This document shows positions 1 through 7,876 of a stretch of 64,000 nt of DNA, piece after piece. The position numbers and the translations under genes were made by a program. Under the pieces are notes generated by a model, which was not told where the DNA came from, did no database searches, and was given only the letters and a program-made list of their open reading frames with translations. This DNA comes from DATAEE01 sp036258175 (GTDB taxonomy: Bacteria; Acidobacteriota; Vicinamibacteria; Vicinamibacterales; 2-12-FULL-66-21): the NCBI GenBank assembly GCA_036258175.1, contig DATAEE010000345.1, positions 1 through 64,000 on the forward strand, given 5' to 3'. Position 1 is the stretch's first letter. Each line of letters starts with the position of its first letter.

Positions 1-305
1 GATGCCTTCGTGTTGCCAATCGCGCAAGCGTCGCCAACAGGTCATCCCCGATCCGCAGCCCAGTTCCCGTGGCAACATCTGCCACGGAATGCCGCTGCGC
101 AGCACGAAGAGGATGCCGGTGAGACAGACGCGATCCGGGACTCGCGGCCGTCCACCGTTCGGCCGCGGCGGTGGAACGGGCAGCAGCGGTGCGATGAGAT
201 TCCACAGCGGGTCGGGCAACGGCACGCCGGCCATAAATCGCCGACGTTATCGCGCCGCACTGAACACGTCTATGCCGCAATGGCGGCGGTTTTGTTACGG
301 CCTCT
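1..305 (-). mobile_element. IS5-family insertion sequence, 5' part (transposase N-terminus)
   Basis: Reading the minus strand from an ATG at 234 gives 78 codons open to the window edge. The product begins MAGVPLPDPLWNLIAPLLPV and continues with RPRVPDRVCLTGILFVLRSG and IPWQMLPRELGCGSG. This is the N-terminal domain (DUF4096-type) of IS5-family transposases, with the hallmark GIPWQMLP segment. The rest of the element lies outside the window, so intactness cannot be judged. The non-coding stretch 235-305 should hold the left end. On the minus strand a sequence starting near GAGGCCGTAACAAAACC (about 303 downwards) looks like an IS5-type terminal repeat, but the partner end is not visible. The element lies only about 12 bp beyond the stop codon of the ADOP permease gene. 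Confidence 0.8.
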
Positions 306-316
306 AAAGGGCTGCG

Positions 317-2923
317 CTACTCGTATCGGAGCGCCTGGATCGGATCGACGGAGAGCGCGCGGCGCGTTGGAGCAAGGCCGGCGACAACGGCCGTGATCGC
401 GAGCAAGGCTACGACAGCCGCAAACGTCATGGGATCGGTCGGCGCCGTTTCGAAGAGCAGCGTCCGGATCGCGCGACCGCCCGCGACGGCACCGACGAGA
501 CCGAGTACGAGCCCGATCCCGACCAGCCCGAGCGCCTCGGCCATCACGAGCCGGACAATGGTGCGACGCGAGGCGCCGAGCGCCACTCGCACGCCGATCT
601 CCTGTGTGCGGCGGCTCACCGAGAACGCGACGACGCCGTAGACGCCGACGGCGGCGATGAGCAGGGCGAGCGTCGCGAACACCGTCACCAGCCAGGTCGT
701 GAAGCGTTCGCGCGACATCGAGCGCGCGACGACTTCGTCGAGCGTGCGGATGTCGTAAAGTGCCAGCACCGGTTCGAGCTCACGAACGATCTTTCGCACT
801 TCGGGAAGGACGGCCTCAGCCGGCATGCGGGCACGCACGGCGAACGCGAGTTCTGATTCGGCACTCTGCTGATGGGTCGCGTAGACCTCGGGCGCGACGG
901 CTTTCCCCAGGCTGTCCTGCTTCTCATCCCGGACCACGCCGACGATCGTTGTCCAGTCCACCATCGGGCTGTCCGTCGGATTGTCGAACGCGATACGCTG
1001 GCCCACAGGGTCCTCATCCCGGAAGTACATCTGCGCCACGGTTTCGTTGATGATCGCGACCGGCGGCGCCTTCGCGGTGTCCGATGCCGCGAAGTCGCGG
1101 CCGCGGACCAGAGGCAACCCAATCGCCGCGAAATAGCCGGGCACAATCGTTTTGTGCCGGAGCTCGCGGCCCCAGACTTCCGGGCGGCCGTCGATGAAGA
1201 GATCGCCGGTCCATCCGGATCCTTCAAGGGCGAGGACGGTCGTTCCTCCCGCCGCCGTGACGCCTGGCAACGAGCGGAGCCGTTCTGCGAGCGACTCGAA
1301 GAACCCAATGATCTTTTCGTCGCCGTCGTACTTCAGGCCAGGCAGGTTGATGCGGAACGTGATGACGTTGACGGGATCGACTCCCGGCGGGACGCGCTGC
1401 AGCCGCTCGAAGCTACGCACGAGGAGGCCCGCGCACGCCACGAGCGCAACCGACGCGGCCACCTGACCGACGACCAGCACCCGGCGCGTCGTCCGGCCTC
1501 CGGGGCTCGTCGTGCGTACCCCGTCCTTCAGCGCCGCGGCGTCGATCCGTGAGCTCTGCCAGGCGGGCACGAGACCGAAGAGAAACGCGGTCGCACCGGT
1601 CATCAACGCCATGAACGCGAGCACCCATCCGTCGATTCGGACCTCGTTCAAGCGAGGGAGATCTTCCGGGCTGAGGCGTATCAGCACATCGAGGGTCCAC
1701 TCGGCGACAAGAACCGCAATCAACCCACCGGCGATGGCGATGAGAAGGCTCTCGGTCAACAGTTGTCGAATCAGACGAAGCCGGGCGGCGCCGAGCGCGG
1801 TCCGCACGGCGAACTCCCGCGTGCGGCCTGCAGCGCGGGCGAGCAGGAGGTTTGCCACGTTCGCACACGCGATCAGGAGCACGACGCCGACCGCCGAGAT
1901 GAAAAAGAGAAGTGCAGTGCGCACGTCGCCCACGACCCAGTCGTGAAGAGGGCCGAGACCAACGCCCATCTGCGTGTTCGTATCGGGATACTCCTTTTCG
2001 AGCTGCGCGGCGATTCCGACCATGTCGGCGCGGGCCTGGTCGAGGGTCACGCCTGGCTTCAGGCGCGCGATTGGCCGCAAGTAGTGCGGCCGGCGTTGTT
2101 TCGGAAAATTTTCCATCTCCGCGAATGGCACCCAGACCTGGATGCCGGCGGTTGGAAATGTGAAGCCGGCCGGCATGACGCCAACGATCTCGTAATCGCG
2201 CATGTTGATCCGGATCGACCGCCCGAGGACGTTCGGATCTGCCTCGAAGCGCGTTCGCCACAGGTCGTGGCTGAGAATCACGACCCGCTGGTTACCGGGG
2301 ATCTGCTCCTCGGATCCAAATGCGCGGCCGAGCGACGGCGTCACGCCAAGTACCCGAAACAGGTTCGCCGACACGGAAAGCACCGAGATGGACTCGGGTT
2401 CCCCCTGCGGCGACACCATCGACAGGTCGTCCCGAAACGGTGACTTGTCTTCGAGGCCCGGGTAATAGCCGATGTCCTCGAAGACGCGATTCCGCGTTCT
2501 CCAATCCAGCAGGTTGGCGGGCGACGCGGTCGCGTTGGTCCAGCTGCGGAGCGGGTTGGTTTCCCAGAGCTGCACCAGGCGATCCGGGTCGCGGAGCGGC
2601 AACGGTTTCAGGAGGACGCCATAGACGACGCTGAAGATCGCCGTGTTGGCCCCGATGCCAAGCGCGATCGTGAGCGCGGCGACGAACGCGAACGACGGCC
2701 GGCTCGCCAGCACCCGAAACGCGTACCGAAAATCCTGCAGCAACATGTCGAGGCTCCACTCTTCCTTCCGCAGCCAGAGCGCATGCACGATCGCGCCGGT
2801 CACCTGGCCGCCGACGGCGCGGCCGCCACGACGATGCCAAGCGAGCTCCCCTTCCCACTCTCGCAGCCACTCCGCACGTACGGCTCGCGGCACGATCGGT
2901 GCGATGAGCTTCAGCAGCCTCAT
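317..2923 (-). CDS. ADOP-type ABC transporter permease (MacB/FtsX family)
   Basis: This 868-residue inner-membrane protein has the acidobacterial duplicated orphan permease layout. A short prefix domain at about residues 1-60 contains the segment RAEWLREWEGELAWHRR. The first membrane helix follows at about 78-98 with the hallmark LGIGANTAIFSVVYGVLLKP. Next come a MacB-like periplasmic domain, three helices of a first FtsX domain (ACANVANLLLARAAGRTREFA), a second periplasmic domain and a second FtsX domain ending LRYE. The family usually works as an efflux or lipoprotein-release permease, but no ATPase gene is beside it, which is normal for these orphans. It overlaps the upstream PadR gene by 4 bp (ATGA), so the two are co-translated and PadR probably controls both. 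The substrate is unknown. Confidence 0.92.
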   Translation of the reverse strand: MRLLKLIAPIVPRAVRAEWLREWEGELAWHRRGGRAVGGQVTGAIVHALWLRKEEWSLDMLLQDFRYAFRVLASRPSFAFVAALTIALGIGANTAIFSVVYGVLLKPLPLRDPDRLVQLWETNPLRSWTNATASPANLLDWRTRNRVFEDIGYYPGLEDKSPFRDDLSMVSPQGEPESISVLSVSANLFRVLGVTPSLGRAFGSEEQIPGNQRVVILSHDLWRTRFEADPNVLGRSIRINMRDYEIVGVMPAGFTFPTAGIQVWVPFAEMENFPKQRRPHYLRPIARLKPGVTLDQARADMVGIAAQLEKEYPDTNTQMGVGLGPLHDWVVGDVRTALLFFISAVGVVLLIACANVANLLLARAAGRTREFAVRTALGAARLRLIRQLLTESLLIAIAGGLIAVLVAEWTLDVLIRLSPEDLPRLNEVRIDGWVLAFMALMTGATAFLFGLVPAWQSSRIDAAALKDGVRTTSPGGRTTRRVLVVGQVAASVALVACAGLLVRSFERLQRVPPGVDPVNVITFRINLPGLKYDGDEKIIGFFESLAERLRSLPGVTAAGGTTVLALEGSGWTGDLFIDGRPEVWGRELRHKTIVPGYFAAIGLPLVRGRDFAASDTAKAPPVAIINETVAQMYFRDEDPVGQRIAFDNPTDSPMVDWTTIVGVVRDEKQDSLGKAVAPEVYATHQQSAESELAFAVRARMPAEAVLPEVRKIVRELEPVLALYDIRTLDEVVARSMSRERFTTWLVTVFATLALLIAAVGVYGVVAFSVSRRTQEIGVRVALGASRRTIVRLVMAEALGLVGIGLVLGLVGAVAGGRAIRTLLFETAPTDPMTFAAVVALLAITAVVAGLAPTRRALSVDPIQALRYE

Positions 2924-3258
2924 CGCCCGCGTGCCGGCGCCACACGGCGGACAGGACCGAGCGCTCGATAACGTTTCACCGCCGCCTCGAGCGCCCGGAC
3001 GCCAGGTGCCGTGATGCGATAGTACCGGCGAGGTGGACGTTTGTCGGCGTGCGCCGCGCTCTCATCTTCCCAGTCGGATCGAAGATAGCCGTCACGCTCG
3101 AGTCGGCTCAGCGCGGGGTAGACCGTGCCACTCGGCAGACCCGTTGCGTCGATGACGTCAAACCCGTATTCGTACCCACGCGCGATCGCATGGAGGACCG
3201 TCACCGTCGCGAAACTGAGGCCGCGAGCCATCGGGTCAGGTTGATTGACAGCGTCCAC
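2920..3258 (-). CDS. PadR-family transcriptional regulator
   Basis: This 112-residue protein is a single winged-helix domain. It has the PadR helix-turn-helix region VTVLHAIARGYEYGFDVIDA, the conserved SGTVYPALSRLERDGYL and the wing/strand RRYYRITAPGVRALEAAVKR. PadR proteins are dimeric repressors released by small ligands. The gene immediately precedes the ADOP permease gene with a 4-bp ATGA overlap, a standard pairing in Acidobacteriota, which implies it represses its own operon. The start is uncertain. The GTG at 3258 lies inside a perfect palindrome (3253-3270) that may be the operator, and an in-frame ATG at 3228 (MARGLSFATV) would leave the whole winged helix intact. Confidence 0.9.
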   Translation of the reverse strand: MDAVNQPDPMARGLSFATVTVLHAIARGYEYGFDVIDATGLPSGTVYPALSRLERDGYLRSDWEDESAAHADKRPPRRYYRITAPGVRALEAAVKRYRALGPVRRVAPARGR

Positions 3259-3284
3259 TTTCAGGTGGACCTTGGTAGATCTAC
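3253..3284. promoter_or_regulatory. Candidate PadR operator: two palindromes between padR and a divergent gene
   Basis: Two perfect inverted repeats lie side by side: GTCCACTTTCAGGTGGAC at 3253-3270 (6-bp arms, 6-bp loop) and GTAGATCTAC at 3275-3284. They sit in the short divergent region between the PadR gene and the LolA-like gene at 3365. PadR dimers bind such dyads and usually repress their own promoter, so this is the natural operator candidate. The assignment rests on position and symmetry only. Confidence 0.4.
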
Positions 3285-3364
3285 TACATAGGTCACCCGA
3301 GGCTCAAAGAGTATGTGACAAACGGTGGGACGGACGAGGGCCCCAAGTCAATTAGGATAGGGTC

Positions 3365-4261
3365 ATGAAAGACACGCTCCTGCCTGCCGTGATGACCATC
3401 GCCGCGCTCGGGATCTCGTCGACGCTGCCGGCGCAGACCGCCGAAGACATCCTCGCGCGGCACGTCCAGGCCCGGGGCGGCTACGAGCGCATCAAGGCGA
3501 TTCAATCCGTCAAGATCACCCGTACCGTCGTCACCCAATTCGCCGAGCTCGAAGTCGTCATCCTCAAAAAGCGTCCGCAGTCGTACCGCGTCGAGCAGAG
3601 CGCGCCTGGCCAGCCGCCCGTCTACCGGGCCGTCACGCCTGCTGCCGTGTGGGACCTCGCCGGCGGAAAGCTGACGAACCGCACACCGCCCGCCGCGGCA
3701 GAAGCGCGCGATCTCGACGGGGACTTCGACGGCCCGCTCGTCGACTGGAAAGAAAAAGGACACACCGTCGAGTTCACGGGGCGCGAGGCGCTGCCGGGCG
3801 GCGAGGCGTTCACTATTCAACTGACCACGAAAAATGGCGTCGCGCGGACGTTCTACATTGACGCCACAACGTATCTCGTGCGCCGCATCACCGGCGTCAC
3901 CAACCTGCCCGGCGACCGGAAAGCAAATCTGGAGACCGATATTCTCGCCCACAAGGAAGCGGGCGGCGTGAAGTTCCCTGCCGACATCCAGGAAGATCGA
4001 ACCGGCGCCGGACCCGTGCAGACAGTCGTCAGCTACACGAAGGCCATCGAAGTCAACGTGCCGATCGACGACGGGCTCTTCGCCCCACCCGCCTCCGCGG
4101 CCCCGATCCCGGGCCGCTTCGACGCGGCGGGCCTGTCTTCGCCCGGCGCCGCGCGGGCGGATCGACGCGAGTCGGCAGTTCGAACCAGATCTCGATCTCG
4201 TACCCTTCCGGATCCCTCGCGAATAGATAGGGCTCACCGGGGACGAACTCTCCCCGACTGA
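3365..4261 (+). CDS. Secreted LolA/outer-membrane-lipoprotein-sorting-like protein
   Basis: This 298-residue protein has a signal peptide at about residues 1-24 (VMTIAALGISSTLPAQ). It is followed by AEDILARHVQARGGYERIKA, the typical opening of periplasmic LolA/LppX-fold proteins that are common in Acidobacteriota. Beta strands with alternating hydrophobics follow (KITRTVVT, AFTIQLTTKNG, RTFYIDATTYLVRR). The fold ends near residue 243 (DDGLFAPP). The remaining 55 residues are arginine-rich and look non-biological, because the frame runs on through the 3' end of the convergent VOC gene. The role is probably lipid or lipoprotein handling in the periplasm, but no partner gene identifies a substrate. 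The gene is divergent from padR. Confidence 0.75.
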   Translation: MKDTLLPAVMTIAALGISSTLPAQTAEDILARHVQARGGYERIKAIQSVKITRTVVTQFAELEVVILKKRPQSYRVEQSAPGQPPVYRAVTPAAVWDLAGGKLTNRTPPAAAEARDLDGDFDGPLVDWKEKGHTVEFTGREALPGGEAFTIQLTTKNGVARTFYIDATTYLVRRITGVTNLPGDRKANLETDILAHKEAGGVKFPADIQEDRTGAGPVQTVVSYTKAIEVNVPIDDGLFAPPASAAPIPGRFDAAGLSSPGAARADRRESAVRTRSRSRTLPDPSRIDRAHRGRTLPD

Positions 4262-4559
4262 GAATCGTGCCGCCGGCGCGTGTCACGGCGTCGGCGGCCG
4301 CGCCGATGTCTTTCGGATTCTTCAGCCGGAACCCGAAGTGCGCGATGCCGCCGCTCATGCCCGCGGGTGACGCCGCGGCGCCCTGTTTCTCTTCGAGCAC
4401 GAGAACATCGCGCGTGCCCGGCGTTTGGAGCTGGACGAAACCGTCCTGATTGTACACCTCGACGGCCCCGAACACATCCTTGTAGAACTTCGACATGCGA
4501 GCCGCATCGCGCACGACGAGCGCGATGTGCGTGAGGCCGTACGTCTTGATCGCGTTCAT
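4053..4559 (-). CDS. VOC-family (glyoxalase/bleomycin-resistance fold) protein
   Basis: This is a 168-residue protein of one vicinal-oxygen-chelate unit. LTHIALVVRDAARMSKFYKD opens the first beta-alpha-beta module, GGIAHFGFRL the second, and RDPEGYEIEIWFEL closes the fold. Likely metal ligands are His11, His74 and Glu121 or Glu123. The fold is complete by about residue 130. The last 38 residues are an Arg/Pro-rich tail that overlaps the convergent LolA-like gene by 209 bp and is unlikely to be structured. The start ATG overlaps the TGA of the upstream M14 peptidase remnant (ATGA), so the gene was once translationally coupled to that peptidase. The substrate is unknown; VOC proteins include lyases, dioxygenases and resistance proteins. 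Confidence 0.85.
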   Translation of the reverse strand: MNAIKTYGLTHIALVVRDAARMSKFYKDVFGAVEVYNQDGFVQLQTPGTRDVLVLEEKQGAAASPAGMSGGIAHFGFRLKNPKDIGAAADAVTRAGGTILSRGEFVPGEPYLFARDPEGYEIEIWFELPTRVDPPARRRAKTGPPRRSGPGSGPRRRVGRRARRRSAR

Positions 4560-4720
4560 AAGCGGCTCACCTGTGCGGTCGTGCGCCTGGCACGCGAGTC
4601 GGGGCCGCCGAGATGCGCGTTGAACATCAGCTTGAACGTCCCTTGTGTCTGGGCGCGATGCTGCGGACGGAACCCGATCAGCACGACCCGACCGGTGCCG
4701 TGCTTAACCGATACGCCCAG
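4556..4720 (-). pseudogene. 3' remnant of an M14-family zinc carboxypeptidase gene
   Basis: The minus-strand frame from about 4720 reads LGVSVKHGTGRVVLIGFRPQ and then HRAQTQGTFKLMFNAHLGG before its stop. I recognise this as the conserved C-terminal end of large secreted M14 peptidases, where it ends the glutamine-amidotransferase-like tail domain. The TGA stop at 4556-4558 overlaps the VOC ATG, so this is the original operon junction. Upstream of about 4720 the homology stops and lower-GC sequence begins. A matching 5' remnant with ribosome binding site and signal peptide lies at 7877-7993 on the same strand. The gene was therefore split and most of it lost when the intervening three-gene block arrived. 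Confidence 0.72.
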
Positions 4721-5082
4721 GCGCGTTCGCCCACCAGTGTTAAGGAGGTCCCGGTTGGGTACCGGTATACTGAAATAGTTGATGAACCTTCCGCATCCCT
4801 GCGTGTTGAGCCTTAAATGATAGGAACCGTATCTACCACGCGCGATAGCAGTGCAGCAAGAGATTTTAGCCTCATAGGTTCGGCGATCCGTACCTTGAAT
4901 GCATGAATAAAGCGGCAAGGTCGCTCGTTGACACGCAGGACGCAGATGTTTGCTGGCGCAAGCACCCTTCCCCATTCGCCGCGCCAGCTGAGAAGGTCTG
5001 CGAGACTCATGTTGCGTGGGGGTTACTCGTATTGGGCCTGCAAGTTCTGCATCGACTCCAACACGCTCGAGCGCTGTAGTTT
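4721..5082. other. Gene-free left flank of the inserted block
   Basis: About 360 bp separate the M14 remnant from the first cargo gene. I find no convincing coding frame on either strand. The base composition is clearly lower in GC than the surrounding genes. No inverted repeats, integrase attachment core or transposase fragment could be recognised at the junction near 4720-4760. It presumably carries the promoter of the plus-strand operon, but no strong -35/-10 pair was identified. Confidence 0.5.
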
Positions 5083-6042
5083 ATGAGGTTCGTAGTCGTC
5101 AGCGACGGCCGGTTCTCTGACGCCGCTGAGCGCGCCGCCGCGTTGGAGCCCGCAAATCCATTTCACACGAACGCATTTATTGCCGCCAGGATGGCTCTCA
5201 ATGAAAAAGCGGTCATGCTGATGCTCGAAGATGGCGCCGAATTCATTGCGGGCTGCGCGGGTTTTATACGGTCGGGTAAGGTATCGACGCAATTGGAGAT
5301 TACCTCAGCGCCCGCTGTGCCGTCGGCAAGCCCATTCTGGGAAGGTCTCCACACCTGGTGCCGCAGCCAGTGGATATGGGACTTGCATGTCAACACGTTC
5401 GGCTCCCAACCCTTTGGCATCCCTTCCATGGCTGGTGGAACGGCGCGCCATACGCGTATTGAGTACATCCTCGACCTGACTGTTGACGATCCACTGGCAG
5501 GTTTGCATTCGAACAATAAAAGGAATTGGAATAAAGGCCGCAAAGCAGGCTTACGACTGCAGCGATCCTCTGATCTCGCCGCGTGTGACTCGCACTTGGC
5601 GCTCGTAAATTCATCGCTCACGCGACGAGAAGAGCGCGGTGAGGACACCACGCAAACGGCTCTCGATGTATTCCGCGCGATAGTCGGATCTGGAGCCGGT
5701 GAGATCTTCCAGGCAACTTTGAATGACAGCGTGCTCTCTTCGATTTTGCTTTTGCACGCACGGACCGGCAGCTACTACCAATCCGCCGGTACTTCGCCGG
5801 AAGGCATGAGTTGCGGAGCTTCCGCTTTCCTGATCGCAGAGACTGCCCTCACGTTAAAAGCCGAAGGCCGCAGACAATTCAACCTGGGCGGAGCACGTCC
5901 AGACAATCCCGGCCTACAGCGCTACAAGTCCGGTTTCGGATGCACCGAGGTACCGCTGGAGGCGGCATCGTTTTCGCTCATGCCCGCCCTGATGCAGCAA
6001 GCTCGTAAGGCTGCATCGCGGCTGATTGCGAAGCTGGGCTAA
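5083..6042 (+). CDS. FemAB/BioF2-like GNAT acyltransferase
   Basis: This 319-residue cytoplasmic protein has the double-GNAT FemAB layout. The N-terminal half includes NPFHTNAFIAARMALNEKAV. The second half has the conserved LHSNNKRNWNKGRKAGLRL, where lipid-linked or CoA substrates bind in relatives, then a GNAT core with SSILLLHARTGSYYQSAGTS and the closing NPGLQRYKSGFG. Relatives transfer amino acids or acyl groups to cell-wall precursors or to sugars of extracellular polysaccharides. It is first in a tight plus-strand operon: the next gene starts 8 bp after its stop. Codon use and GC are lower than in the neighbours (about 47-53% over 5461-5580 by counting), consistent with acquisition. The exact acceptor is unknown. 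Confidence 0.75.
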   Translation: MRFVVVSDGRFSDAAERAAALEPANPFHTNAFIAARMALNEKAVMLMLEDGAEFIAGCAGFIRSGKVSTQLEITSAPAVPSASPFWEGLHTWCRSQWIWDLHVNTFGSQPFGIPSMAGGTARHTRIEYILDLTVDDPLAGLHSNNKRNWNKGRKAGLRLQRSSDLAACDSHLALVNSSLTRREERGEDTTQTALDVFRAIVGSGAGEIFQATLNDSVLSSILLLHARTGSYYQSAGTSPEGMSCGASAFLIAETALTLKAEGRRQFNLGGARPDNPGLQRYKSGFGCTEVPLEAASFSLMPALMQQARKAASRLIAKLG

Positions 6043-6050
6043 ACGGGACC

Positions 6051-6680
6051 GTGGTTCACACCTTATTGCGGAAGGTCCGGACCGCATGGTGGCTTGCGCG
6101 CAAGAGCCCGAAGCGGTTCGTACGATATTACATTGTTCGCCCGGACGTTTTCGAGATCTACTGGCAGCGAGCCGATGCGATTCCAGATCCACAGCCTCGC
6201 CCCGGTGTCCGCGTCTCTGCCCTTTCGGATGAACAACTCGAACTGTTACCCCCAGCGTTCGCCATTCAAACCGAACGTTTTCACCGCCTCGGCTTCAACA
6301 CGGCATATGGAGTCTGTGTGGACGGAGTTCTCGCTCACGTTGCATGGCTGATAACCGCAGATGTAGACAGGCGTCGCACCACAAGAGTACTGAAACTGAG
6401 AGACGGGGAAGCCGAAATCGCGCATTGCCTCACTGCGCCCGATTCTCGTGGGCAAGGCGTGTACGGCATCGCCATTCGGAGTCTCGCGGCCATCGCACGG
6501 AGTAAAGGCATCCGCGATATTTACATGATTGTCGTATCTGGCAACGAAGCGTCAGCGAAGGGTATCCGGGCGGCCGGCCTCATCTCGCGCGCTCGAAGCG
6601 TCAGGTTTTGGCTCATGCCAAAGTGGGGTGGGCCTGCGTTCGTGTGGAGAGGACAACGATCGCTCATACGGCGATCATGA
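6051..6680 (+). CDS. GNAT-family acetyltransferase
   Basis: This 209-residue protein begins with a GTG 8 bp after the previous stop. The C-terminal part contains the acetyl-CoA-binding pattern EIAHCLTAPDSRGQGVYGIA (the R/Q-G-x-G/V signature on motif A), followed by the helix SLAAIARSKGIRDIYMIVVS and the motif-B-like NEASAKGIRAAGLI. The first 60 residues are basic and carry an amphipathic segment (VRTAWWLARKSPKRFVRYYI) that could sit at the membrane. It is the middle gene of the three-gene cargo operon and overlaps the ATP-grasp gene by 4 bp (ATGA). It probably acylates the product or a building block made by its neighbours; that role is inferred from position. Confidence 0.75.
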   Translation: MVHTLLRKVRTAWWLARKSPKRFVRYYIVRPDVFEIYWQRADAIPDPQPRPGVRVSALSDEQLELLPPAFAIQTERFHRLGFNTAYGVCVDGVLAHVAWLITADVDRRRTTRVLKLRDGEAEIAHCLTAPDSRGQGVYGIAIRSLAAIARSKGIRDIYMIVVSGNEASAKGIRAAGLISRARSVRFWLMPKWGGPAFVWRGQRSLIRRS

Positions 6681-7876
6681 TCGTGTGCTCCACAGTACCG
6701 GCCGATCTAGCCCGCACTCCCGCCGTCGTACTCAACAGCGGCCCTGCTGGATTGGCCGCCGTTCGCAGCCTGGGCCGGGCCCGGGTACCGGTGCTCGATA
6801 TAGACTTCAACTCGGGTCCGGCGTCGCGATCCAAATACTGCACCTTTCGCCTTTGTCCGCACCCGGGGACGGAACCGGACGCAGCCGTGGAACTGCTCAT
6901 CAAAGAAGCATCCCGGTTCGGATCTCGTCCCGTCTTGTTCCCTGCCTCGGACAACTTTTTTGAACTCGTGTCCACCCACCGTGACCGGTTGAAATCGCAC
7001 TTCCTCATGGCACTGCCTGCCGCCGAAGACTCTGCGGCCATGTTGGACAAACGAAGCCAATATGAGATTACCCAGCGGGCCGGAATCGATTGTGCGGCGA
7101 CCGTGTATCCGGAAACGGAGGCCGACGTGGATCGAGCCGCGACGGTGATCGACTATCCAGCGTTCATCAAGCCGCATGAAGGCCACCTATGGCGCCGCTA
7201 CTTCGGAAATAAAGGCTTCGTCGTCAACTCACCCGACGAGATGCGAGCTCGCTGCGTGGAGATCTTGCCCAAGGGCGTTAAATTCATGGTCCAGTCGTTC
7301 ATCCTCGGACCGGCGTCGAACACCTATTCGGCGGCGTTGTACATCGATGCGCGCGGCGATTGTCTGGGCTCGTTTACGGCGCGGAAGCTCAGGCAGTTTC
7401 CAGTCGACGCCGGTGTCGGCACGCTCGTCGAATCAGTCGATCGCCCTGATGTGGCCGGTCTCGGGCTGAAAGTTTGTCGCGCGTTGCGGTACCACGGTAT
7501 TGCCGAAGTGGAGTTTAAGCAGGACGACCGCGATGGAAAACTCAAGTTGATTGAATTGAATCCTCGGTTGTGGGTGCAGGCGTCGCTGCCGTCCGCGACA
7601 GGCATTGACTTTACGATCATTCAATTCCTGGACCTTCTCGGACACATCCCCGCTCCCGTCGCGACGTTCCGCCCGGGTGTGCGATGGCTGGATTGGTGGA
7701 GTGATTATCAGGCCTGCCGAGCCCTTCGGCGCCGAGGCCAGGTATCCGCGCTATCGCCGCTATCGCCGCTCGCAGAATGGGCACGCACCCGTGCGTTTGC
7801 GATTTTTGCGGCGGATGATCTCCGGCCGTTTATCGCAAACTCCCAAGAACGGCTACGCGCTAGGTTCCGATCTTAA
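6677..7876 (+). CDS. ATP-grasp carboxylate-amine ligase-like protein
   Basis: From the ATG at 6677, which overlaps the previous stop as ATGA, this is a 399-residue protein. The N-terminal Rossmann-like part reads TPAVVLNSGPAGLAAVRSLG and DSAAMLDKRSQYEITQRAGI leads into the ATP-grasp domain. DYPAFIKPHEGH carries the nucleotide-binding lysine. The second ATP-grasp half ends in LKLIELNPRLWVQASLPSAT, where E and N are the usual Mg-ATP ligands. Such enzymes join a carboxylate to an amine through an acyl-phosphate; relatives include D-aspartate ligase and exopolysaccharide-locus ligases. An upstream in-frame ATG at 6608 would lie deep in the previous gene and was not preferred. The substrate is unknown. 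Confidence 0.8.
   Translation: MIVCSTVPADLARTPAVVLNSGPAGLAAVRSLGRARVPVLDIDFNSGPASRSKYCTFRLCPHPGTEPDAAVELLIKEASRFGSRPVLFPASDNFFELVSTHRDRLKSHFLMALPAAEDSAAMLDKRSQYEITQRAGIDCAATVYPETEADVDRAATVIDYPAFIKPHEGHLWRRYFGNKGFVVNSPDEMRARCVEILPKGVKFMVQSFILGPASNTYSAALYIDARGDCLGSFTARKLRQFPVDAGVGTLVESVDRPDVAGLGLKVCRALRYHGIAEVEFKQDDRDGKLKLIELNPRLWVQASLPSATGIDFTIIQFLDLLGHIPAPVATFRPGVRWLDWWSDYQACRALRRRGQVSALSPLSPLAEWARTRAFAIFAADDLRPFIANSQERLRARFRS

Noticed and set aside
4721..7876. Transposon or integron as carrier of the three-gene block
   Set aside because: No transposase, integrase, inverted terminal repeats or attC-like sites could be identified at either joint.
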